Assembly: GCF_030815145.1 (NCBI RefSeq)
Contig: NZ_JAUSWJ010000001.1
Coordinates: 4,144,501 to 4,208,500, forward strand
Direction: 5' to 3'
Source of the DNA: Kaistia geumhonensis
GTDB lineage: Bacteria > Pseudomonadota > Alphaproteobacteria > Rhizobiales > Kaistiaceae
DNA length: 64,000 nucleotides
Part shown: in pieces, positions 51,064 to 58,311 of the stretch
How the letters are laid out: every line of letters starts with the position of its first letter
Numbering within the stretch: the stretch's first letter is position 1
The notes under the pieces: model-generated
The model's input: the letters and a program-made list of their open reading frames with translations, nothing else
Told to the model about the DNA's origin: nothing
Databases searched by the model: none
Translations under genes and position numbers: made by a program

Positions 51064-51238
51064 TCGGACCTTCTTCGCTGGCGGAACCGTGCGGGGAGTG
51101 ACGGCACGCGCTGAATAGAGCGGCCGGTGACCAGACGCCAAGGGGAGCCGAGGTCACAGTCAGCCGCAAATTGTCGTGACTACGCGCCGGTTCCGGCCTG
51201 CGACAGCGTGGACGCGGCAGGGAACGCCGCGGCATGAT

Positions 51239-51260
51239 CGCGGCGGGATCGACCGCCGCG
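51239..51260 (+). other. Stable hairpin just before modE start
   Basis: A perfect 8-bp stem CGCGGCGG / CCGCCGCG with a 6-nt loop ends 10 bp before the GTG of the ModE-like gene, which itself has no visible Shine–Dalgarno sequence. It could limit translation initiation or be a protein-binding site. Confidence 0.45.
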
Positions 51261-51270
51261 GACCAGAAAC

Positions 51271-51627
51271 GTGCACAAGCCCAACCAGATCGAAGGACTG
51301 CGCTTCCGCCTCGTGCTGAAGCCGGGCTTCGCGCTCGGCCCCGGCAAGGCGGATCTTCTCGAGGCGGTCGCGGCCACCGGCTCGCTGGCATCCGCCGGCG
51401 AGCGGCTCGGCATGAGCCCCAAGCGCGTCTGGACGCTCACCCGCGAAATGAACGAAGCCTTCCGCGCGCCGCTGATCGAGACCGAGAAGGGCGGCAGCGG
51501 CGGCGGTGGTGGCGCGCGTCTCTCGCCGCTCGGCGAAGAGGTGCTGGCCCGCTATCGCGCGATGGAGCGGGACGCGACCCAAGCGATCGCAGCGGGAATG
51601 GACGCGCTCAGGTCGGTGCTTCGCTAG
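51271..51627 (+). CDS. modE: Single-domain ModE-like transcriptional regulator
   Basis: A 118-residue winged-helix protein of the ModE N-terminal type (LysR-like HTH). Diagnostic segments are LRFRLVLKPGFALGPGKADL, LLEAVAATGSLASAGERLGM and SPKRVWTLTREMNEAFRAPL, with a glycine-rich loop ETEKGGSGGGGGARLSPLGE. The usual C-terminal di-Mop/TOBE domains that bind molybdate are absent, so it may regulate without sensing molybdate directly or rely on a partner. The GTG at 51271 begins it. Its last 20 bp overlap the convergent flavoprotein gene. It is 1.8 kb from modABC. Confidence 0.87.
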   Translation: MHKPNQIEGLRFRLVLKPGFALGPGKADLLEAVAATGSLASAGERLGMSPKRVWTLTREMNEAFRAPLIETEKGGSGGGGGARLSPLGEEVLARYRAMERDATQAIAAGMDALRSVLR

Positions 51628-52864
51628 GCGGTCTTGGGGACAGGCCGAGACGCGCGGCGATGCCGGACGCAGCGGCTACGCCGGTCGCCATCACCGCCTG
51701 CAGCAGATAGCCACCGGTCGGCGCTTCCCAGTCCAGCATCTCGCCGGCAACGAAGGTGCCGGGCCGCGCCGTCAGCATCAGCGTGTCGTCGATGGCATCG
51801 CGGCTGACGCCGCCGGCGGTCGAGATGGCGCGGGCAAGACCGGACGGCTCGCCAATCGTCAGCGGCACGGATTTGATCAGGGCGGCGAGCGCGGTGGGAT
51901 CGCGGGGAAGGTCGCGCACTGCCTCGCGCATCAGGTTGATCGCGACTGGTGCCAGCTGTGTTGCCTTGCGCAGGCGGTTCGCGAGCGATTCGCTCGGACG
52001 TTGCCGTGCCAGCCGCCCCGCGATGGCCTCGGCGCTGCGCTGGGGCAGGAGATCGAGCGTCACCGTTGCCGATCCTTCTCGCGCCACGGCGTCCCGCAGC
52101 GGCGCCGAGAGGGCGTAGATCGCGCCGCCTTCGAGGCCGTACTTCGTCACCATCGCCTCGCCGCGGACGCTCTTTCTGCCGAAGCTGATCGCGATGTTCT
52201 TGAGCGGCTCACCGGCGAAGCGGCCGCGGAAGCTCTCCGACCAGGCGACGGCGAAGCCGGAATTGGCGGCCCTCAGCGGCGTCACGGCGACGCCGGCCGC
52301 CGTCAGTATTGCCGCGAAGCTGCCGTCGGAGCCGAGGCGCGGCCAGCTGGCGCCACCGACCGCGAGGAGCGTCGCATCGCCATCGATCACCTCCTCGGAC
52401 CCATCGGCCCTGCGGAAGCGGTTGGCGGAGGGGCCATCGAAGCCGATCCAGTCCATGCGCAGCCGCAAGGTGACCCCGAGCGCATCGAGACGACGCAGCC
52501 AGGCGCGCAGCAGCGGCGAGGCCTTCATCGATTTCGGAAAGACACGGCCGCTCGAACCGACGAAGGTCTCCTCGCCGAGCCCGGCGGCGAAGGCGCGCGT
52601 GGCCTCGGGCGGGAAGGCTTCGATCATCGGCGTGAGCCAGGGTTCGGCCGCCCCGTAACGCGCGAGGAACGCCGGAAGCGGCTCGCCATGCGTCAGGTTC
52701 AGTCCGCCGCGCCCGGCCATCAGCAGCTTGCGGCCGGGGGAGGGCATGCGGTCGAACACCGTCACCGCCGCGCCTGCTTGCGCGAGGCGTTCGGCGGCGA
52801 TCAGGCCCGCCGGGCCGGCGCCGATGATGGCGACGCTCGGCCGGGCGGATGCATCGGACGACAT
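51608..52864 (-). CDS. BaiN/HI0933-type flavoprotein (TIGR03862 family)
   Basis: A 418-residue FAD-binding protein of the HI0933/YhiN family. The dinucleotide-binding motif VAIIGAGPAGLIAAERLAQA starts near residue 11, followed by PGRKLLMAGRGGLNLTHGEP, the family signature, and GGASWPRLGSDGS. The C-terminal GTFVAGEMLDWEAPTGGYLL and QAVMATG fold over FAD. Members include a bile-acid reductase (BaiN) and proteins annotated as aminoacetone oxidase, but most have no known substrate. The gene follows a lytic transglycosylase on the same strand by 21 bp. Confidence 0.9.
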   Translation of the reverse strand: MSSDASARPSVAIIGAGPAGLIAAERLAQAGAAVTVFDRMPSPGRKLLMAGRGGLNLTHGEPLPAFLARYGAAEPWLTPMIEAFPPEATRAFAAGLGEETFVGSSGRVFPKSMKASPLLRAWLRRLDALGVTLRLRMDWIGFDGPSANRFRRADGSEEVIDGDATLLAVGGASWPRLGSDGSFAAILTAAGVAVTPLRAANSGFAVAWSESFRGRFAGEPLKNIAISFGRKSVRGEAMVTKYGLEGGAIYALSAPLRDAVAREGSATVTLDLLPQRSAEAIAGRLARQRPSESLANRLRKATQLAPVAINLMREAVRDLPRDPTALAALIKSVPLTIGEPSGLARAISTAGGVSRDAIDDTLMLTARPGTFVAGEMLDWEAPTGGYLLQAVMATGVAAASGIAARLGLSPRPPSEAPT

Positions 52865-52885
52865 GGGGCTGTGCCGGCGGGCGGC

Positions 52886-53707
52886 TTACTGCTTGCCGAC
52901 GAGCTTGTCCGCGAAGAGCGCCGCGCTCTTGGCGTAGACCTCGGCCTTGTTCCACTGGCGCAGCACGTTGAAATTGGCCGAGCCTTCTTCCCAGCTGCCG
53001 CCGCGCTGCCAGCCATAGCCCTTCAGATAGTTGGCGGTCGAGGCGAGGACGTCGGCCGGGCTGTGGCGCAGATCTGCATGGCCGTTGCCATCGAAATCGA
53101 CCGCGAAGCGGACATACGAAGTCGGCAGGAACTGCGTCTGGCCGAGTTCGCCGGCCCAGGCACCCTTCATGTCGCCGGGCGAAAGATCACCGCGCTGAAC
53201 GATGGTCAGCGCCGCCATCAACTGGTCGGTGAAGAAGGCGGAGCGGCGGCAGTCGAAGGCGAGGGTCGCCAGCGAACGGAAGGTCGACATGGTGCCGCTG
53301 CCGGCGCCGAAATCGGTCTCCATGCCCCAGATCGCGATGAGGATCGGCGCGGGCACGCCGTAGGTCTTCTCGATGCGCGCCAGCACATTGGCATATTGCT
53401 GCATCAGCTTCTTGCCCTTGGCGACGCGGCCGGCCGAGACGACGCGGGCCGAATAGACCGAGAAGGGCTGCTTGAAGTGCTTCTGGTTGCGGTCGAGCTT
53501 GATGACGCGGGGATCGTAAGTGACGCCGGAAAGCGCCGCGTTGACGACGCGGGGCGAGATGCCGTTCGCCGCCGCTTCCGCCTTGAAGCTGTCGAGCCAG
53601 GCCGGGAAGTCGGCGGGATTGTTGCTGCAGGTGGCGGCATTCGCCGCGGTAGCGCCGGCAAGGAGAACCGTGGCGGCGGCCAGCATACGGAGCTTGTTCT
53701 TGATCAT
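52886..53707 (-). CDS. Lytic murein transglycosylase (SLT_2 / MltB type)
   Basis: A 273-residue exported peptidoglycan lyase. After a signal peptide (MLAAATVLLAGATAANAA) comes the SLT_2 domain with the glutamate catalyst in IWGMETDFGAGSGTMSTFRS and the GELGQTQFLPTSYVRFAVDF motif. The end has GYGWQRGG and FNVLRQWN, usual for this group, and no peptidoglycan-binding domain. Such enzymes cleave the MurNAc–GlcNAc bond with formation of anhydro-MurNAc. The ATG at 53707 has AAGG upstream. It is followed by the flavoprotein gene. Confidence 0.92.
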   Translation of the reverse strand: MIKNKLRMLAAATVLLAGATAANAATCSNNPADFPAWLDSFKAEAAANGISPRVVNAALSGVTYDPRVIKLDRNQKHFKQPFSVYSARVVSAGRVAKGKKLMQQYANVLARIEKTYGVPAPILIAIWGMETDFGAGSGTMSTFRSLATLAFDCRRSAFFTDQLMAALTIVQRGDLSPGDMKGAWAGELGQTQFLPTSYVRFAVDFDGNGHADLRHSPADVLASTANYLKGYGWQRGGSWEEGSANFNVLRQWNKAEVYAKSAALFADKLVGKQ

Positions 53708-53831
53708 GATCAGCCTTCTTCTTCTCCGCGTCGCTGGGGACATTGGCTCGCGGCAGTCACACGGACCGGGAGGATGACGCGTTCAAGGTTACTTTCTCGT
53801 TGAAATCGAGCCTGAACATGGCAGGCGGCCG

Positions 53832-54314
53832 CTATCCGCCGGTTTCTTCACCGAAACCGCGCCGCTTCAGGCGGCGGATGGACTGATCGAGCGCCGAGAG
53901 GAAGGCCGAGCGGTCGCTGCGCGAGAAGGGCGGCGGGCCGCCCGTGACGGCGCCGGCGCTGCGCAGCTCCTCCATGAGATTGCGCGTCGCGAGCGCCATC
54001 CCGATCGAGTCCGCCGTGAAGGCGCGTCCGTTCGGCGCGAGGACGTCGGCGCCCGCCTTGATGGCGCGATCTGCGAGGGGGATGTCCGCCGTGATGACGA
54101 TGGTTCCCGGCGCGGCGCGCTCGGCGATCCAGTCATCGGCGACATTGAGCCCGCTGCCGACCAGCACGCGCTCGATCGACGGATCGCGAGGGATGGCGAT
54201 CGGGGCATTGGCGACGACATAGGTCTTGAGGCCGTGCCGCGCGGCGACCTTGTAGACCTCGTCCTTGACCGGACAGGCATCGGCGTCGACGAGGATGACG
54301 ATCTGGCCGCTCAC
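53832..54314 (-). CDS. yaiI: YaiI/YqxD family protein (DUF188)
   Basis: A 160-residue protein of the UPF0178 family with the PIN-like fold. The N-terminal [20 protein letters not shown], the middle [20 protein letters not shown] and [20 protein letters not shown] are diagnostic; aspartates suggest a metal-dependent nuclease site, but the activity is unproven. I start at the GTG at 54314, with GGGAGGA just upstream; a TTG at 54326 would include the ribosome binding site. The gene begins right after the terminator of a tiny transcription unit, so attenuation is possible. Confidence 0.88.
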   Translation of the reverse strand: MSGQIVILVDADACPVKDEVYKVAARHGLKTYVVANAPIAIPRDPSIERVLVGSGLNVADDWIAERAAPGTIVITADIPLADRAIKAGADVLAPNGRAFTADSIGMALATRNLMEELRSAGAVTGGPPPFSRSDRSAFLSALDQSIRRLKRRGFGEETGG

Positions 54315-54324
54315 GGCTCCTCCC

Positions 54325-54357
54325 AAAAATAAGAAGGGCCGCCGTCAGGCGACCCTT
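54325..54357 (-). terminator. Terminator of the 25-codon unit, before yaiI
   Basis: A 10-bp stem (54334–54343 with 54348–54357, one G-U pair in the minus-strand RNA) with a UGAC loop, followed by CTTATTTTT. It stops transcripts of the small ORF 62 nt beyond its stop codon and lies directly ahead of the yaiI ribosome binding site. Confidence 0.85.
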
Positions 54358-54418
54358 CCATTGTCAGACCGCGACCTGGCCGAAACCAGGCTCCGTGGCG
54401 AAGCCAACCGGGGGCCGG

Positions 54419-54496
54419 TCAGGCGGCGCAGATCTCCACGAAGTCAGAGATCCGGACCATCGTGACGAAGCCTCGCGGCGAACGACAATGAGACAC
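54419..54496 (-). CDS. 25-residue peptide with exceptional ribosome binding site
   Basis: An ORF of 25 codons plus stop, starting with GTG at 54496: its peptide reads MSHCRSPRGFVTMVRIS and continues DFVEICAA. The bases just upstream, 54498–54512, are complementary to about 15 nt of the 16S rRNA 3' end (AAAGGAGGTGATCC). A promoter-like CTTAAC-N17-CTATCC precedes it and a terminator follows, so it forms its own unit. The two cysteines and basic RGF core give no known fold. It may be a translated micropeptide, or a leader peptide attenuating yaiI; codons show no run for one amino acid, which speaks against classic attenuation. Confidence 0.6.
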   Translation of the reverse strand: MSHCRSPRGFVTMVRISDFVEICAA

Positions 54497-54497
54497 G

Positions 54498-54512
54498 GGA
54501 TCACCTCCTTTC
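54498..54512 (-). promoter_or_regulatory. Extended Shine–Dalgarno sequence (15 nt)
   Basis: The plus strand reads GGATCACCTCCTTTC, identical to the 3' end of bacterial 16S rRNA, so the minus-strand mRNA can pair with the whole anti-Shine–Dalgarno tail. It ends 1 bp before the GTG at 54496. Normal sites in this window pair over 4–6 nt. Confidence 0.75.
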
Positions 54513-54532
54513 GTTTGTTGACGATGAGGAGA

Positions 54533-54561
54533 GGATAGACCAGTTTGCCGCCGCCGTTAAG
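54533..54561 (-). promoter_or_regulatory. Candidate housekeeping promoter of the 25-codon unit
   Basis: CTTAAC (54561–54556) and CTATCC (54538–54533) are separated by exactly 17 bp. They resemble the alphaproteobacterial consensus CTTGAC-N17-CTATAT with one and two mismatches. The start of transcription would lie near 54526, giving an RNA of about 200 nt to the terminator. Confidence 0.5.
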
Positions 54562-54578
54562 GGAAAAATCCTGCGCCG

Positions 54579-55814
54579 TCAGCGGATTGCCCGAAGGAGG
54601 GCCGTATCGGGGAAGCAGGTCGCGGCGCGGCCGTTCTCTTCCTGCCATGATCCGACGGCGATGCGGGTCTTGTAGCCGACGAGCCCGTCGGCGCTGCCGA
54701 CATCGACGCCGCGCGCCTCCAGGCGCTGCTGCATGGCGCGGACGTCGCCGCGGTCGAAGCCGCCGACATCGGCCCAGCGGCCGGAGAAGGGCGCGGCATT
54801 GCCACGGATCCGGTCGGCGAGATGGCCGATGAAGAGCGCGTAGAGGTCGCTCTCGTTGTACGTCTTCAGGACATAGAAATTGTCGGTGACGAGGAAGGCC
54901 GGGCCAAAACGGCCAGCCGGCATCAGCAGATGCATAACCTGCTTCTGCGAGCGCGCCTTGATCGGCGTGCCGTCCGGATTGCGGACGCCCATCTCGATCC
55001 AGGCGGAAAGCGGCTTGCCCTGGTCGGGGCCCTCCAGCGTGCAGGAGACGGTGGCTGGGACCTGCACCTCGAAGCCCCAGCCGGTGCCCGCCTGCCAGCC
55101 GTTCTGCTTCAGGTAGTTGGCGATCGAGCCGAGGACGTCGGGGACCGACTTCCAGATGTCGCGCCGGCCTGTCCGGTCGAAATCGACCGCGGTCGAGAGA
55201 TAGACGGAGGGCAGGAACTGCGGCTGGCCGAGCGCCCCGGCCCAGGAACTCTTGAACTCCGACAACGGCACATGATCGCCCTCGAGGATGACGAGGGCGT
55301 CGATGAACTGCGGATAGAAATGGTCCTTGCGCGTGCCCATGAAGGCTTCGGTCGCCAGCGCCTGGATGGCCGAGTAGCGCAGCCGCGCGGCGCCGTAACC
55401 GGATTCGCGGCCCCAGATCGCGACGATGATGGAAGGCGGAACGCCATAGCGCGTCTCGACCTCGGCGAGCGTCCGCGACCATGTCGTGAAGCGCGTGCGC
55501 CCGCCCTGAACGAGCGCGCGCATCTTGCCCTCCTCGAAATAGGGGGCCGGGCCACGGAATTCGGCCTGCCGCTGCGGTTCCTCGCGGGTCCGCGGCTGGC
55601 CGGGAGGGGCCAGTTCGGGGAGCGTCCAGTCGAGCTTCAGCCCGGCGAAGGCACGGTCCATTGTGGTCTGCGAGACGCCTTTGGCCGCTGCATCGGTCCG
55701 GACAGTGGTCGCCAGCCACCGCTGGAAGGCCGCCTCGGTTTCGGCGCGCGGCTGGGCGCCGAAGGCCGCGAGCGGCAACAGAACGAGCAGGGCAAGGCTC
55801 AGGAAGAAGCGCAA
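54579..55814 (-). CDS. Lytic murein transglycosylase with peptidoglycan-binding domain
   Basis: A 411-residue SLT_2-type transglycosylase. A signal peptide (FFLSLALLVLLPLAAFGA) precedes the catalytic domain, with the glutamate in VAIWGRESGYGAARLRYSAI and GALGQPQFLPSVYLSTAVDF. The C-terminal 60 residues (GGFDRGDVRAMQQRLEARGV ... DGLVGYKTRIAVGSWQEENG) are a PG_binding_1 domain. This places it in the MltB-like family with a targeting module, unlike the shorter paralogue 1.9 kb away. The start is a TTG at 55814 with GGAG 7 bp upstream. Confidence 0.92.
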   Translation of the reverse strand: MRFFLSLALLVLLPLAAFGAQPRAETEAAFQRWLATTVRTDAAAKGVSQTTMDRAFAGLKLDWTLPELAPPGQPRTREEPQRQAEFRGPAPYFEEGKMRALVQGGRTRFTTWSRTLAEVETRYGVPPSIIVAIWGRESGYGAARLRYSAIQALATEAFMGTRKDHFYPQFIDALVILEGDHVPLSEFKSSWAGALGQPQFLPSVYLSTAVDFDRTGRRDIWKSVPDVLGSIANYLKQNGWQAGTGWGFEVQVPATVSCTLEGPDQGKPLSAWIEMGVRNPDGTPIKARSQKQVMHLLMPAGRFGPAFLVTDNFYVLKTYNESDLYALFIGHLADRIRGNAAPFSGRWADVGGFDRGDVRAMQQRLEARGVDVGSADGLVGYKTRIAVGSWQEENGRAATCFPDTALLRAIR

Positions 55815-55886
55815 GACGTCACTCCGTCGGGGACCCGGAATCGGTTGCCGACAGTGAACAATCGCCGGCGGCGGCGCAATGCGTCT

Positions 55887-56684
55887 TCACCGACCCATCC
55901 AGTTCTGGCGCAGCCGCTCGCCGATCATGCAATCCGAGCCTCCGGTCGCCGCGTCCGCGGCCGCCAGCATGAGCCGGGGCTTCGTGGCGGCGATCTCCTG
56001 GATCAGCTTGCGCCGGATCGCCGTCTCGAACTCGTCCGTGGAGGTCACGGTGATCGTAAAGGCGCCCGGCCCGCCCACCACGCAGTCGCGATAATAGAGG
56101 TCGAGATCGGCGATATCGAAGCGACTGAAGCCGCCGCCGGGCCGCAGGACGATCGGCAGGCCGTTGACGACGATTCCCCGTGCAAGCACCGCATCACGGG
56201 CAGGCTCGACGGGAAGGCCGCTATTGTTGGGCCCGTCGCCCGAGACGTCGATGACGAGCCGTTCGCCCGCGAAGCCGTTGTTCTCGAACAGCGTCGCCGC
56301 GAAGATGAGGATCGAGGAGATGGAGGTACCGAAACGGCCCGAGGGATCGGCCGGGCCGATGGCCGACGCAAATCCCGCGGCGCTCGCCTCGTCCTCGACC
56401 AGACGCCAAGGCACCACCACGCTCTCCGACCCGGGTCCCGACCATTCGACATAGGTGAGGGCGATGCGGCCGTGGAGGCCAGAGCGAATGGCGCCGATTA
56501 CGTCGGGATGGCGGAGCGCCGCGCGGTAGCCCTGCCGCTGCAACTCGCGTTCGCCGACATCCATCGACCGCGAGACATCCACGGCGAGCACCAGTTCGAC
56601 ATCGACGGCATCGTCGGCAGCCCGCGCCGGCGAGGCAGACGCGAGGGCGGCGAGAATAGCCAGAAGGCAAAGAAAGGAAGCCAT
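55887..56684 (-). CDS. DUF1194 (von Willebrand factor A-like) exported protein
   Basis: A 265-residue exported protein: signal peptide MASFLCLLAILAALASASPA, then a vWA-like domain with the MIDAS motif DVSRSM in VLAVDVSRSMDVGERELQRQ. The later blocks GRFGTSISSILIFAATLFEN and GERLVIDVSGDGPNNSGLPV are typical of DUF1194. Metal-dependent adhesion or protein binding is plausible, but nothing is known experimentally. The ATG at 56684 is chosen for its signal peptide. It is divergent from the MFS gene by 125 bp. Confidence 0.87.
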   Translation of the reverse strand: MASFLCLLAILAALASASPARAADDAVDVELVLAVDVSRSMDVGERELQRQGYRAALRHPDVIGAIRSGLHGRIALTYVEWSGPGSESVVVPWRLVEDEASAAGFASAIGPADPSGRFGTSISSILIFAATLFENNGFAGERLVIDVSGDGPNNSGLPVEPARDAVLARGIVVNGLPIVLRPGGGFSRFDIADLDLYYRDCVVGGPGAFTITVTSTDEFETAIRRKLIQEIAATKPRLMLAAADAATGGSDCMIGERLRQNWMGR

Positions 56685-56809
56685 CGGGAACCTGCCGTCG
56701 GGGTTGGCATGCAGGACGGATGCGCTACTCGTCCAATGACGATAGGCTCGATGGCCGGCTGCGCAAGGCGCCCGGTGGAAGATCGGCATCGCAATTGCGT
56801 GAGGGCATC

Positions 56810-58285
56810 ATGGCGAAAGGCGCCGTCGGGTCCACGGCCGCTGGCGCGGTCCTGCTCGCGACCATCCTCGCCTCCGGCATGGCCTTCATGGACGGATCTG
56901 TCGTGACGGTGGCGTTGCCGGCGATCCGCGAGGGGTTCGGCGCCAGCTTCGTCGAAGGTCAATGGACTGCCAACGCCTATACGCTGACGCTGGCGGCGTT
57001 CACGCTGCTCGGCGGTGCCGCCGGCGATGCGTTCGGGCTCCGGCGTGTCTTCATGCTCGGAACAGCCCTGTTCGGAATCGCCTCCGCCTTCTGCGGCTTT
57101 GCCTGGTCCGTTGAGGTGCTCATCGCCGCGCGCGCCGTGCAGGGCGTCGGCGGCGCACTGATGGTGCCGGGATCGCTCGCGCTCATCTCGGCCCACTACC
57201 CGCCCGCGGTGCGCGGGAGGGCGATCGGCACCTGGGCAGCGGCCTCGGCCATCGCGCCGGCGATCGGGCCGGTGCTCGGCGGTTTCCTCGTCGATCACGG
57301 CTCGTGGCGGGCGATCTTCCTCATCAACCTGCCGCTCGCCGCGGCGGTCCTGGCCGTGACGGCGCTGAAGGTGCCCGGCGGCGAGGCGCGGCGCGAGGCG
57401 CCGATGGATTGGGCCGGCGGCGCGCTGGCGGTTGTCGGGCTGGGGCTGCTGGCCTTCGGCCTGACCCGCCTCGCGGAGCCGGGCGGCGGGGCAGGATTCG
57501 ATCTGGCGGCAACCGTCGCGGGGCTCGCCGTACTGGCCGGGTTCATTCTCTTCGAGCGGCGCACCGCGCATCCGATGATGCCGCTCGCGCTCTTCGCCGA
57601 CCGCCAGTTCGCCGGCGTCAATCTCCTCACGCTGCTGCTCTATTTCGCGCTGTCCGGAGCGCTATTCTTCCTGCCGACCGCGCTCATCGAGGCGCATCGC
57701 TATCCGGCGGCGCTGGCGGGCTCGGTGTTCCTGCCCTTCGTGCTCGTGATGGGCCTGCTGTCGCGCTATGGCGGCGGGCTCGCCGACCGCCTCGGCCCAC
57801 GGCCCGTGCTGACCGTGGGCCCGATCGTGACAGGGCTCGCCTTCGTGCTGCTTGCGCCCGCCGTGCAGAATGGCGGCTTCCTCACCGCGATCGTGCCCGT
57901 CATGCTGCTGATGGGGCTCGGAATGGGCATCACGGTGGCGCCGCTTTCGACGGCGGTGATGAATGCCGCGCCGCCGTCGCTCGGCGGGGCCGCGTCCGGT
58001 GTCAACAACGCCGTCGCGCGTGTCGCGGGTCTCGTCGCGGTCGCGAGCCTCGGCCTCGCCGTCGGCATCGGCTTTTCGCTGACACTCGGCGGCGAGACCG
58101 GCGCGGCCGCCGATGCCGTGCGGGCCGCAGGCTTCGGCGCGGCTTCGGCGGGCGCCGACCTGGCGACGATGCTCCTTCGCACGCGCGCCACCATCGCCGG
58201 CTTCGGCGCGGCGACGGTGATCTGCGGCGTCCTCGCGATCCTCGCGGGCATCGTCGGCTGGCTGACGGTGCGGCCGCAGGCGTAA
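56810..58285 (+). CDS. MFS multidrug exporter, DHA2 (EmrB/QacA) family
   Basis: A 491-residue transporter with about fourteen membrane helices, the hallmark of DHA2. The first-loop region contains MAFMDGSVVTVALPAIREGF, then the WTANAYTLTLAAFTLLGGAA stretch, with helix-five motif C-like AIAPAIGPVLGGFLVDHGSW. Substrates are probably hydrophobic drugs or metabolites exchanged for protons; no regulator is adjacent. The ATG at 56810 has GAGGG 4 bp upstream. It converges on the EF-G-like gene with a 26-bp gap. Confidence 0.9.
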   Translation: MAKGAVGSTAAGAVLLATILASGMAFMDGSVVTVALPAIREGFGASFVEGQWTANAYTLTLAAFTLLGGAAGDAFGLRRVFMLGTALFGIASAFCGFAWSVEVLIAARAVQGVGGALMVPGSLALISAHYPPAVRGRAIGTWAAASAIAPAIGPVLGGFLVDHGSWRAIFLINLPLAAAVLAVTALKVPGGEARREAPMDWAGGALAVVGLGLLAFGLTRLAEPGGGAGFDLAATVAGLAVLAGFILFERRTAHPMMPLALFADRQFAGVNLLTLLLYFALSGALFFLPTALIEAHRYPAALAGSVFLPFVLVMGLLSRYGGGLADRLGPRPVLTVGPIVTGLAFVLLAPAVQNGGFLTAIVPVMLLMGLGMGITVAPLSTAVMNAAPPSLGGAASGVNNAVARVAGLVAVASLGLAVGIGFSLTLGGETGAAADAVRAAGFGAASAGADLATMLLRTRATIAGFGAATVICGVLAILAGIVGWLTVRPQA

Positions 58286-58311
58286 GGTCCGAGCGGCCGC
58301 CCGTCGTCTCA

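Noticed and set aside
51506-53803. Open frame of 765 codons on the plus strand
   Set aside because: Antisense to the BaiN-type flavoprotein and lytic transglycosylase genes; composition typical of a shadow frame.
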